A DNA stretch of 64,000 bases from Acanthaster planci (taxonomy: Eukaryota > Echinodermata > Asteroidea > Valvatida > Acanthasteridae), in NCBI RefSeq assembly GCF_001949145.1, contig NW_019091381.1, forward strand, positions 288,531 to 352,530, written 5' to 3'. A program made the position numbers and the translations under genes. Positions within the stretch are counted from its first letter, which is position 1; each line of letters opens with the position of its first letter. The notes under the pieces were generated by a model. The model saw nothing but the letters and a program-made list of their open reading frames with translations, made no database searches and was not told the origin of the DNA. Positions 50,430 through 61,923 of this stretch are shown one piece after another.

Positions 50430-53057
50430 CTATACCAATGAATGATACAGTCCAATTCACCAGAACAGAATTGAAAACCCCATCAGTAATTGGAAACAAG
50501 GAATTAAAAAAAAACACTTCACAAAACACAAAGGAAGGTAAAATGAAACAACTAACTACATGTATAATGAACAGGAACAACAGGTGTTAGTCATACAGGT
50601 GTTGGTCTTAAGGCCATCATTCTAAATGAAATACGAAAGGAAACTTGTAACTATAAACAGGAATTTCTTTGTCATACATGTAAGACTAGCTTGCCACATT
50701 CTGAATGACAGTGTTTACTTCAGGAACTTTTTCTTTTTACTGATTCTGTACTCTCATCAAAATTCGAAGAAATTGTCAAGTTCTACAGTTGTATTTGTTT
50801 CTGCAGGTTGCAACAAAGCAGTAAATCAAACATCTCGTCACTATTATTTTACTACTGACACGGCAGAAGAAATTGAACAAAAGTTTCCATAAAAGAAACA
50901 ACTACATGTACCTGTCACAGTCACTTGCGGTAACTACCATAAATCAATAGCTTGTCCAGATTTACTTTCTGGGAAGCTTTTTCAAAGCTGTATCCAAATA
51001 CTGCTCCCAAATCAAGGCACTATGTACATCTTAAGTACAATTAAACTAAAGTATAGACATCAACAAAATTAAGCAATAAAATGAGAAAACAGGCACAGGG
51101 TATGCAAAATGAATATGGAGGCACAGACTTTTTATGTGCCTCATGATTTTGGACAAGTTGTATTTTTCACACAGAGGCTCCAAACAAAACATTTAGCAAG
51201 CAAACATTTACTTCAATACATGTACTTACATTATAAGCTGACTGAATAAAAACTTCCTCAGTGATTTCCAAACCACATATACCTCAGGCCACTTGCACAA
51301 TGAGCACTTGCCCATAAACTCCAACAAATGTAATGAGACTTCAACACAGAAAGAAGTGACCAATCATATCACTGAATAACACATCTGATCTGTAAGGTTA
51401 TGAATATTTATGAAATTCAAAGGGAGAACTTGTGAGCATCTGCCTGAAGCTTTTAGAAGGGGTGTCTGAATTCTAGGGGGTGTCTGAATTCTAAAATTCA
51501 GAAAGTTAGTACCCTAAAAACAGTAATGTGTAGTTCCATAACAGTAAATACCAGTACAAGTTATTTTTAACAAGGGGGGCTAAAATTCTTCTTTTTTGTT
51601 ATTTAACCTAGAAAATTAACATACATGTACCTGCCAAAAATGCAGCATCCCCAAGAAAAAATTATTTGCAGACTTAGCACGATACCACTCACTATGAATA
51701 TTCATGACAAAGCATGGATCAAGGGGTGGATGATGGACAAGTGATATAAGGCGTGGTATTTACACCCGAGCTACAACAAACTTATACATGTATACAGTGC
51801 TCTAACTGTGGTCAAAGGACATACATGTATCTAGGCCAAAAAACTGACACTAACTTGGGTGAAGTCCAAACAATTTATTCCAAAGAACTTTCAAGCAAGG
51901 ATTAAACATTAACCATCGATATCAATCCATGACAAAAAGGAAAATAAGAACTGGCATTTAAAGACTAACAAACCTTATCAACTATTATGTATTGATCCTA
52001 TTGAAGATCCCCAGACAAACAACTAGGATTTCTTTCAAGCAATTACCACTTCAATGTCAAATCTAAAAATAGCTTTCCTGAGAAACAAAGGGCAAGCAAA
52101 AATCATTACATGTACTCCAAATCGTGCCCCTCCCATAGTGTGGCAGCAACTAACAAACCACAACCAATTCAAAATACTGACTGGAAAATCCTGTTTCAAA
52201 TTTCAATTGTCCCAGCGTTTTTGCTGAGCACCCAAAGACCACCTCCCAACACCACACAAACTGAAAGAACAAATGAAATGATTACTGCACTGGGTGATAT
52301 CGTTTGGGAAAGAACACACAACCCCAGCATATCTAGCATATGGATAGTATAATCCAATAAAAATGAAAAAATGGACTCCCCATGAATCTATTCCTTCAAC
52401 ACAACTGGACTATTTAGAACATATTTGGTGTTAACTGTTATATGCTAGTTCACTGCAAAGGAACAAATGGTATTTTCAAATCAATCCGACATGAAGTGCA
52501 TAACATTTATCAGCCATAGGTACTGAGCTGGAAAAATTGAAAAAAAAAAAAAACAATTTGTCACTAATTTTAATCATCAAAAGATCAATCAATAAAGGAG
52601 CTGTACCTTTTCAATCATTTCATCCACAAGTGTTTTTCATCCAGAAATGAAAACATTTGGGGAGTTCAACCAACTTCTTTCCATGACACCTTTGTTGTCA
52701 AGCCCACTTTTTCACAAGTGCACACTGTGGGTCAATGTAAATGGATGCACAAAGCTACCACAGTACAAGTACCACTGACTGCTTCCATAGGTACCACCTG
52801 ACCTTGATCCCAGAGTCAACAAACTTTTACATAACTGTACACTTGATTGACAAACACAGACACTTCAGAGTTTTAGTTTAACAAACTTTATGAGCAGGAT
52901 ATTAGACCAAGGAGGTCATACTCATATTTGGCTTGGGTTCTGTGGTCATTTTATGATTCACAATGTTATAAAACTGCAAGGTGAATGTGAACATGTAATT
53001 TTTTCCTTGAATGAGTGCCAAGTCATATATAAACCTTATTTAACTGTATCTAGGCAC

Positions 53058-53777
53058 TATGGAGGACGAAAAGTGGTTATCTGCTTATCTGCTATCAGAA
53101 TGGTAAAAAAGCAGATTTTATGTTCCGGCAACATGCAATTTCGACTTTTCTACTTTTCTGCCACCTCAAAAAGCAGAACGAACATTGTTTGGTTATGCAT
53201 TTTTCTATTTTTCTGCTTTTCTGATTCAAGAAAAGCAGATGTTACTTTTTCTTTGTTGGCTGGCAGCCGAAAAGCGGCCATCTGATTTTCTCCTTTCGAA
53301 CAGGCAGAAATGAGGATCGAACGTTTTGACAGCAACTGTGAATTCTACTTTTTTGATACCGGAGGAACAATTTTACATAGACGGCCGAAAAGTGGCCATC
53401 TGCTTTTCTGCCTTCCAAGGGCCGTGAAGGGGGTTGTGAACCTCGGGTTATAACCATGTCCTGTCTTGGGGATAAAAGACGTATAAACCAATAATTACAC
53501 TCTACCCTATCTTTTATAATGAAAGATTCACATGTTTTCCTTGGCTCAAGCAAGCTTGTGTGTCTATTAATTGGATGATAGTTGTAAAACTGTATTTCCT
53601 TTGAGATACTGTTTTCTCTGCCTCATAGGTCCCCAGAAAGCATGCTTTAAGTATTGGTTTCTATACCTTGTCACTCCCCCAGAATGCAAATGGTCGTAAC
53701 TACAGGTTCATGACTATGGAGGACGAAAAGTGGCCATCTGCTTTTCTGCTAGCAGAATAGCAGAAAAGCAGAGCCAA
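53058..53777. repeat. Interspersed repeat cluster (four related units)
   Basis: The word CGAAAAGTGGCCATCTGCTT, usually followed by TTCTGC, occurs near 53065, 53268, 53384 and 53720 with small changes. The outer copies are longest: both begin CTATGGAGGACGAAAAGTGG and end in an AGCAGAATAGCAGAAAAGCAG-like tail or a variant of it, so they flank about 650 nt as direct repeats. Complementary AGCAGAAAAGCAG words allow local hairpins. The 103-codon minus-strand frame crossing it merely reads through the repeats. Confidence 0.7.
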
Positions 53778-54033
53778 GATCAAAAGAGGAAACGATGTTC
53801 TTACTTCAGTGAACAATGTGGGAATGATCAACAAAACACTGACTGGGCTGACTGTAAACTTAGAACTTTGGAATGCTTTAGTTACACTGCAAGATAATAT
53901 CTCGTTCTATGGTCACATGTACATGTATACTGGTACATATTGCAAGAGTAATGAAGGGGGTATTATCAGTCATTCAAGTGGATGCATGTACCATGTGTGT
54001 TCTTTGGTCACATAGGGGTGCATACATGTACAA

Positions 54034-54360
54034 TAGCTATCCCTAACCCTACATAATACTACAAATTACTACTTGTACACTGTAGTAAAACGTAGTAATC
54101 AGCGCTGCCGCTTGTAAGAGGACATGACTGACCGTACTGTTCTCTGAAGCCATAAAATACAATAGATAGACGATGTATTATACAGTGCTGTAGCACTATG
54201 AATGCACTGCTTTATCGTTCTCTGTACAAGTAACAATGGAAGTAACCTAGCCAGAAGTAGTAATTTGTAGCACTGGGTCCTTCAGGCTCAGGCTATTACT
54301 TAGTATTTTGTAGTAGAGTACTGCAAGCCAAACAATATGCTTGGCGGTTAGGGATAGCTA
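54034..54360. mobile_element. 327-bp element with 15-bp perfect terminal inverted repeats
   Basis: TAGCTATCCCTAACC at 54034-54048 and GGTTAGGGATAGCTA at 54346-54360 are exact reverse complements. If the terminal TA on each side is a target duplication, the true ends are GCTATCCCTAACC. The interior is rich in GTAGTA/TACTAC words and has no coding capacity, typical of a MITE. Confidence 0.8.
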
Positions 54361-55297
54361 TACACCAGTCGTAAACAGGGGAGGTACTTTGTACATGCAG
54401 GTATCACTGTTATCTTGATATAAATTGGATGCCATGTGGACACCTCATGTCTATAACCCAGTGAAAAATAAAGCTGAATCTGAACAAAGCAAAGCCATGT
54501 TTTTACAAGTCCAGCGGAACCATACAGATAAGGTGTTATTACAAAGCAAAGCTATACTCGCTACATTCTTTTTTATTCATTATACATGCACATGTGACAC
54601 ATCTCTTGCTGATGCTTTATCCTACTTGGCTGAAATGCGGTCACATCTGGTTCACTAATATGGTGAAACATGTGACTAATTCTCAGTTAGGCACTTGCAC
54701 TCGAAAGTTTTGACGTGAAAATTTGACTGGTTTAAATTTTACTTCTTTTCACATTCGAAACATTCTCCTGTGACACAGGCTGGTGTACATCAAAAGAGGT
54801 AAAACTTAAGAGAAATTGGAATGTCACTTTTGTGTTGAATTGGACAAAAAAGTCAGTATAGGTTAGCATCAGGACAGGCAAATGTTAACCACCATCCTAA
54901 ATGTGAGCATCTATTGTTGTTCATCAGTATGCACTCTAATGCAAGGCCAATTTTTTTCACCGAGACTAGTCTGGAAAAATTTTCTCAATAACAACTTGGT
55001 ACATGTATTTCCGTCCTAAACTTTTCTTGACATTTTTGCTTTCTGATGGCTAATAGGTCACTGGAGGCAATAATTACTGGCCTCCATACGGTATGTGGAA
55101 CTCTTTCCAAATAAACTAGTGCAAGGGAAACTTAGGGATATCTATCAATGCATGGAAGTTGATGAAACTGATCGCAGTGGTCCAAGAAAAGTTAACTTAC
55201 CATGCTTACATCTAGTCTATCAATCATAGGCTATATCTGGCTGGCAAAAAATTCTGTACTCATGCGCCACTTTTCCAACACTTATTGTGCATGTCAT

Positions 55298-56585
55298 AGT
55301 AGGGAGTCCAGCAAAACGGCACTCTAAATTTAAATCTGAAAGTGTGTACAAGTGTTTGTTTTCAATCAACAATTTCTGCTCTTTTTGTGCATCAAATTCT
55401 ATATTCTAAAAAGCAGTTGTGTTGCAAAAGAACAGAAATTTGTGTTAGTATCATTTATTATGTCTGTTTCATCGAGTTTTGGGTGTAAAGTATGATGAAA
55501 ATAATATAAGATCGGAGCCATTTTCACTACGTCAACAACTGTGTGCTGAAATAGTCTCATCTAAGCCTAATATCTTGCAAGACTCAACCCAGTTTGGATA
55601 GATGTCATCATCTTGTAGAGCTTAAAATACTCTTCCATATGATGTACAGTATAACTCAAGACATTTCACTAAGTTACCGTCAAACCTTATTTTGGTTTGT
55701 GAAGACTACAAAAAGGTAACAAAAAAAGTGCATTTTCTGTTGAAAATCCCCCAAAACATGTATCAGACGTTGATGAAATATACAAGATGTATATGAAACA
55801 GTGTTTATTTGGAAGCTTGGAAATTCAGGAAGAAAAGGAACTTTTTTGTGTCAAAAATTGATGTCAAACTGGTGCCAAACAGCCCTTGTGTATTGGGGTG
55901 CTGTCGTGCAACGCTGCACATGGTGTATGCTTGTGCATCAGATTGATGTATGGTACACGGGGAGCAAGATGCAAATAACAAGCACATAAACCACAAGTTG
56001 TTTCAATCAAATGTCATCAAAAACCCTGTCAAACACGAACAGACTTAAAGTAACTTATGACACCTGACAGACTTGATCCCCTATTTTTAAAGTTATTAAT
56101 GGATGGCAAAATATCACATCAAAACCATGCTTCAGTGATCTTTCACAAATCACTAAAAATTTTCAAGCCTACCCAACTGTCCTTTGAGTGTTACTGTATA
56201 ACATGTACATGTTTCCTATGTGTATTATTGATATTAAATGATAAAGTTTTCCTTAATAAAGATATTGTTTACTTCACACTTCCTCTGTGACTTACACATG
56301 TAACTACAGATCTTGTCCAATTCTGGCATGTCTGGAAGTGGATCCGAAGAAGATCAAGACTCCATGTGGTTCAAATACATTGAAGAAAATAAAACTTGTG
56401 TCCACCCCAAAAAAGTGGTGGACCAATTACATCTAATTTTAATAACAAAAAAATCATAACTTCACTTTACTAACAGCTATTGAACTAAATTTTATACCAT
56501 TCAATTTCTTTTGAAATTTTCTTTCCAATGGTACTAAATTTGTGGGGGTCAAACAAAAAACCTGAAAAGTGCCGGACTCCCTACT
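55298..56585. mobile_element. 1.29-kb candidate non-autonomous DNA transposon
   Basis: AGTAGGGAGTCCAGCA at 55298-55313 and TGCCGGACTCCCTACT at the right end (56570-56585) are inverted repeats of 16 nt with one mismatch. Both are flanked by CAT (55295-55297 and 56586-56588), a possible 3-bp target-site duplication. No transposase or other convincing coding sequence lies between them, so it would depend on an enzyme made elsewhere. Confidence 0.55.
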
Positions 56586-56677
56586 CATCATAGTAACGAT
56601 CATGGCGGCCTCTACTTCCTCCATAAGCCTTATCGCAAATACTGCATGGGTGATTTTGCACAATGGTCATGATGGTA

Positions 56678-56741
56678 GAAAGGCATTGTGAGAAGGGAAA
56701 AGGGGCGATGTTTGCTCCTTTTCCTTCCCACAATGCCTTTC
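56678..56741. repeat. Strong purine/pyrimidine hairpin
   Basis: A purine-rich arm (GAAAGGCATTGTG onward, 56678-56706) and its near-complement (to CACAATGCCTTTC, 56714-56741) surround a 7-nt loop. It lies just outside the 1.29-kb element. Confidence 0.8.
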
Positions 56742-58361
56742 AATGTCGCACAGCGACGGACTAAGCACGCAGTCCGTAACGTATACGAGTATAGGCCTAC
56801 TCCCGGTTCTTTTCAGAACCAAACATACACTCATAGGGAGATGTATTCCTTCACATGGTGCTACCGCAAGCCTTTCCACCTGTTGCTGTCCTTCACCATG
56901 AATAGCCTGAAATCCCACCTGATTTTGTCACGCGTCACTGAAATGATGACTGTAGTCCGCACATGATGTACCTCTCAGCTCAGCAATGCTCAAACTCAGT
57001 GCAGATCTAACCACTAACTGAATGATGAACCTTTACACAAAATCAAAACCTGCCTGAAGCTTAACAGGTCAAGATTGAACTCAGATCTGTCCGCTTGTGA
57101 CCACAAATTTCAAGGCAGTCTTTAGTAAAATCCGGCACCGAACATGTTGAAAGAACGAAAAAAAATATGAACTTCGCTGCATGAAAACGCTGGCAGCGAA
57201 TTTTAATGCACAATGCATGCGTGTTGTCTTGTATCCAGACTGAATTTCACAGGAAAATCACACAATGTACAGTTGGGGGACTGTTCTGTAGTCTAGCATA
57301 ATTTGAACTGTTGGCGGCGCTGTGAATATTTCTCGTGACGATTCCATCAAAATTAAATCCTTCCATTCAATTTTTAGTGGTTTTACCAATACTTTGGCGG
57401 ATATGAGATGATCCCTCTAAAACAGTTATGAAGCATTTTGCCACTTTGATAATTGGACTACACTCCTTAGCAAAATGAGAGCCCATTGTCTACGTATTTC
57501 AGAAACACATGCTGGCAGCATCATGGATGGAGCTATCAAAGAGGAGCATTCATCTTTGTTACACAAACCCTCCGACCTATGTGCCATAAAATGTTCTAAT
57601 AGGCTTGGCAGAGAATTTGAGGGCATACAAATTGTATTGTGGTCTATGTAGGTACTGTTGGGTGTGTTTATAGGTCTAGCTGCAACCTTTAAAGACTTGT
57701 TTAATTTTGAAATCTGCTATTAAATGTTGAAAAAGTGAATGTGAACGGTTGGTGGTACTTCCTGAAAAAAGTTGTTACAGCTGATTGATTAATGCAAGTT
57801 CACGTACTTGGAATCAACTTAAGTCACTTTCGTTTTCACATTGTTTCTGCGATGTTTTGCCTTCATAAACATCGGGGTGAGGGGGGTTGCCAAATGGGCC
57901 CAGACTAATAGTCACAAACATTTAAAAAGCTTTCCTGATAAAACTTCAACAGTGTAAAATTGTTGCTCGACAATTTAATTCATTCAAAGGAACAGCGCAA
58001 AATGCTAATATTTACAACGGTTCTTCTGCCTTTAGTTCCAAACTCTAAAGAGAATACCTATAACTAGCTTCCACATGTATTCAAGCACAGTACAAAATTT
58101 TACAAGAATTCAATGTGTGTGGTCACATGTCAACATGTGAGTATATCCCTCATCATGCTAAATCCAACAATATTCTTTGTGATTTATACCAAACCTCGAG
58201 GGTTAAGTTTACTCTGGCATAAGAATGGGTAAATAACGTTCTCAGTTCAGAAAACGTCCATCTTGTTTTGAATTTCAAGTCGACAGGAAACTGTAATCTT
58301 TTCTTGCCATTTAGAAATTCACCACGTTTTTAACTTGGTCTTCATCAGTTTTCAATCTCCC

Positions 58362-59729
58362 TCATTCTACTTCTTGGACATCATCGTCCTCAACTTCTCC
58401 AACAGTTTCTTCATCATCCTCGATTTCTTCCACTTCATCTCCATCCTCTTCATCAATGTCTTCTCCATCCTCTTCATCAATGTCTTCTCCATCCTCTTCA
58501 TCAATGTCTTCTCCATCCTCTTCATCAATGTCCTCATCAATATCTTCATCTTCACCCTCATCTTCTTCTTCATCTTCCTCATCTTCTCTATCCTCCATCT
58601 CACTGGAGATGTTCTGCTCTGTGTCTTCCCCTTCTGCTTTCTCTGCATCTGACCTGTTCTGCTTCCTTTTCTCAGATGCCTCTTTCTTGCCCTTCTGTTC
58701 TTGACGGAACTCTGTGGGAATAAGTATGCACAAAAGATATTTGGGATTTACAGTGACATAAATGTATCATTATTGACTAAGACACACCATGAAGCAATGT
58801 GAAACGTGAAAGTCAATTTTAAAGCATGTAAAGGATCTTAAAGTTCCACTTTCCCCCACTTATCTCACACAAGTATACAAAACAGCACCCTCAAGTGTTG
58901 TTGCTAAAATCCTCTAAGAATATTGGCTCACTATTGCTCACCTTGAAGGCTGTTCTCCAGTGGTTCAATAAACTCTTCAAACTCCATGTCCTTCATGGCA
59001 GCGAAGACATCTGCGGCATTCAGTGTTTTCCTCTTTCCTTTCAGTGCATAGTTGTTAGCACTTTGTGAGGGGTAAGAAATTAAAGAAAGCAATGGCATAC
59101 GATAACAAATCATACACGGTCGATAGAGGAAGGTCTGGGTATCAAGTGTGAGAGGGTAAAGTTCATACAATGCACCAGTGACCAAGACAAATGCTGCTTG
59201 TCAAAGAGAGAGTTCTTGATGTGTAATGTGACATGAGGGTAGTCAGGAAAAGGTCAAGGGTCTTGACTCTCAATGAACAAAGGATACCATGAAGTAGCAT
59301 AGAGTACAAACACACTAGCTGCCTTGGAAACGGCATTACGAGCCTCCTTGGAAATACTGATGCCTTCAGGAACCTGAAAATAGAAATAAACTTCAGTTGT
59401 GTCAACAGTCGGGAATAAATGCAAAATTTTAATGTCAAAGTAATGCCTCATTTATTTCACGGTTCAAATCATTTAACTAACAGTTGATCACTTGATCAGA
59501 TGAGTACAGAAATTATGAATTATGAAAGCTACTTACTGCATGCAGTGATTGAAAACCTAGTCCTTTATTGAACAAAAGTTATGCTTCTAGCTTGTTAAAT
59601 CCAGTACTTGGAGAAACATTTCGGCAACACTCAGTGAGGTGCTACTGATAGGTTGATACCTACCGCTTCTTTCATAATTCTTGTGATTACAGAATGTGGG
59701 AGGTTTAGATCCTCTGGTCTCTCTGCCAT
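58362..59729 (-). CDS. POLE3: POLE3 (DNA polymerase epsilon subunit 3 / CHRAC17), complete
   Basis: Four coding exons, 59729-59664, 59373-59288, 59060-58942 and 58711-58362 (TGA at 58364-58362), join in phase to give 206 aa. The start [22 protein letters not shown] and the histone-fold segments ([45 protein letters not shown]) match human POLE3 closely. [14 protein letters not shown] and a very acidic tail follow. POLE3 pairs with POLE4 as an H2A/H2B-like dimer in DNA polymerase epsilon, binds H3-H4, and also serves in the CHRAC remodeller. The human protein has 147 residues; the extra length here is all in the acidic tail, which contains a 24-bp tandem repeat. The promoter lies upstream near 59.75 kb. 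Identity and gene structure are secure. Confidence 0.96.
58441..58530 (-). repeat. 24-bp coding tandem repeat in the POLE3 tail
   Basis: About 3.75 copies of a 24-bp unit start at 58441, 58465, 58489 and 58513 and encode repeated DIDEEDGE octapeptides on the minus strand. The period is a multiple of three, so gain or loss of units would keep the frame. Confidence 0.92.
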
Positions 59730-59960
59730 CGTCACTGGTGGATACGTTTATATTCAGAAGGAAAACCAAGCAATACTCCCTAAAAATTTAACGCAATTGA
59801 AAAATGATTTCATTAGGAAGTTCAAAATCGGACGAGTTCCACGTATATACGGACATCACTGTTTTTAACCTTCAGCATGTTCATGGTATTTCAGCCATCA
59901 GAAAGTGATAACATCCTCAAAAGTCATATACTGGGAGAATTCTTTAAATTTTTTAGATCA

Positions 59961-60015
59961 GTCTCACAGGGTATGTGCACAGGGTGTCAAGTGATCCATG
60001 TATGGAACTCTTTCC
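59961..60015 (+). repeat. Dispersed repeat, copy B
   Basis: GTGCACAGGGTGTCAAGTG followed by TGTATGGAACTCTTTCC matches copy A at 38262-38325 in order and spacing with a few differences. It lies about 230 nt upstream of the POLE3 start codon. Confidence 0.6.
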
Positions 60016-61315
60016 TTAGAAACTGGTGCCTATCCAATAAAACAACAAAATTTGCTTTTCCGATAAATTAATTAGGCCCTACGACCTACATTACTGCATG
60101 TCAATAAGCAAGCTATTTCCTGCATTTTGCTGGGGTTGTGTCTGAACATAAGAAGACAGCTTTCTACAGAAATAAAAAGCACATGACACTTACTTCCCTT
60201 GGCTTACTATGGACATGATGGAGGTATGGTACCTAGGCCTATCAATCATATCCATGCTTTTTCACAAATGCAAAATGCCAAAAACTCACCGAAATGGACG
60301 ACGGCCAAAGAAATCAAAGGACAGCTTCTTAAACTCGTTTTCCAGATATGCCACCTACTCAACACTACTGTATTGAACTTAAAGTTTTAACGACGTTAAA
60401 GCCCAATAATTTTTTTCTGCGTAAGTGTATGTCGTGTGTGACGCTAGGTTTCGAGGAACTACAATGTACATGTACATGATGTTAGAAACAGGGTTTTGTG
60501 CGACCGCGCCGCGGGAATAGTTCAGGTCAACGTGTTGAGAGAGGTCAATAACAACGACTGTTTGAAGTTAAGCGTCTTATACACATACAATAGCCGTTAC
60601 TTTGTCACACTTCTATCATATCTAGGGAAATTGAAACGACTGCTGTCACTTGCTGGTGCACAAAAGGACAGCAAAAAGAACCGGAAAAGAGAAAGAAAAA
60701 CAATAAAATAAAACAAACATTACAAACATACGAGATAAATGCAAAAATTTAAAAACACACACACAAAATAAAAAAACAGAAAGGAATCCTTACGAATTGC
60801 CCGGAAAGCGCATCACCAATGAGGACCCATTTGCGATGTTTTTATTGGCAACTGTCGACAGTGTGAATATTATTATGTTCCTTAAGGAGTATTTGTTCCC
60901 ATTAAATCTATTTAGTGCAGAGTCACTTAAAATGGCAATAATATACAATAATAATAAATGAAAAGAATTTCTGGAATATAGACTAATAATTATGATGAAA
61001 CCAAAGAGAGAAGCATATAGCTCTATGAAGCACGGTAACTTCGGTGTCCGCATCACGCGCGCATTCTTATAAAGTTTGGCGTGCGGGTACGTTTGGCAAA
61101 TCACAGCACCCTTGCAGCACGGCATCGTGGTCGGAGTGGCATGTAACAATGCGCGCTGAACACCGTGTGCCACCGCGACAGTGACATGGCTTATACTAGG
61201 GCCGGAATTGCATTTCACTGTTTTCAGTATTTCTTCTCATACTGAAGGAACTATTACCGATTACCAAACTGTAAAGAATCTATTATGGTTGCCGAATTAC
61301 ACTATGGAGAAATAT

Positions 61316-61386
61316 GCGTCTAGTCTATTTAATAGACGCTTGGAGCATACGGCCATTGATCTCCATTATAATGATGGAGATCAATG
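61316..61386. repeat. Two adjacent perfect palindromes
   Basis: GCGTCTA and TAGACGC (61316-61322, 61333-61339) form one stem. CATTGATCTCCAT and ATGGAGATCAATG (61354-61366, 61374-61386) form a perfect 13-bp stem with a 7-nt loop. CATACGGC occurs beside each arm of the second stem. Confidence 0.85.
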
Positions 61387-61707
61387 CATACGGCGGGCTA
61401 GACGACGGTAGACAGACTAATAATTATTTTGAAAAGAATATAATATCAAATCAGTGCTCTGAAATATGTGATTGCCGAGCTTTCGGTAACTGAGTATCTT
61501 CTTCAGGTCAAGCAGATTTAACGCCGAAAAATTCACGTTCATTCTCCCTGGATGCAGCGTTCCAAGTTCGAAAATGACGCGCTGCTCCATTTCCTTACGC
61601 TGTAGGTCAGATGACGTTTTCCGCAAAAAGTCTGTTGTTTCTGAAGGGGATTACCCTTAAAAACAATGGACGCGTCCAAGAGTTGACACAAACATTCCAC
61701 CCCCCGT

Positions 61708-61799
61708 CCAATCAAAACAGCACAGACAAAGTTTTTGACCAATTAAATCGTCTGTTTAGACTTGGAAGGGTTGCGCGCGTTTACGCACAATATATAAAG
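61708..61799 (+). promoter_or_regulatory. Alpha-tubulin promoter: CCAAT boxes and TATA box
   Basis: CCAAT words lie at 61708-61712 and 61739-61743, and a good TATA box, TATATAAAG, at 61791-61799. Transcription would start near 61820-61830, leaving a 5' UTR of about 100 nt before the ATG at 61924. This arrangement suits a strongly expressed tubulin gene. Confidence 0.7.
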
Positions 61800-61923
61800 T
61801 CGCGTTCAGAATTGTTCAAATTATTCCGTTGCTGTGAGCCTTCAATTAATTCACATCGTAACGACGCTTTTCGTGTTTGATTCTTCCTTCGAAGTATTCT
61901 CAAACCCTACCTGACTCTTCAAA

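Larger units (their letters stand above)
50430..58361. other. Gene-poor, repeat-bearing interval
   Basis: No confident exon was found on either strand, although the start of the RING-CH gene should lie here or be very short. The interval contains the 53-kb repeat cluster, two terminal-inverted-repeat elements and a strong hairpin. 57.15-57.35 kb is slightly richer in CpG and could be a promoter for the minus-strand RING-CH gene, but no first exon could be defined. Confidence 0.4.
59730..61707. other. Intergenic region between divergent POLE3 and alpha-tubulin
   Basis: POLE3 and alpha-tubulin are transcribed away from each other from the two ends. No gene is supported between them. It holds a second copy of a dispersed repeat (59961-60015), an A-rich low-complexity tract near 60.67-60.78 kb and two palindromes near 61.3 kb. 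A 142-codon minus-strand frame (60790-61218) is unsupported. Confidence 0.45.

Noticed and set aside
49395-51150. CCTCATGATTTTGG occurring near 49395 and 51138
   Set aside because: The match stops after about 19 nt with no shared flanks, so it is too short to call a repeat family.
53242-53553. 103-codon minus-strand open frame
   Set aside because: It reads across repeat units and has no splice context or protein similarity.
58335-58704. Plus-strand frames rich in Ser/Pro or Phe/Ile opposite the POLE3 tail
   Set aside because: They are antisense shadows of the GAA/GAT-rich POLE3 tail and its 24-bp repeat.
60790-61218. 142-codon minus-strand open frame upstream of alpha-tubulin
   Set aside because: No similarity I recognise, an unusual composition for a protein, no nearby promoter or splice partners, and the region is ordinary intergenic DNA. 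Chance is the simplest explanation.
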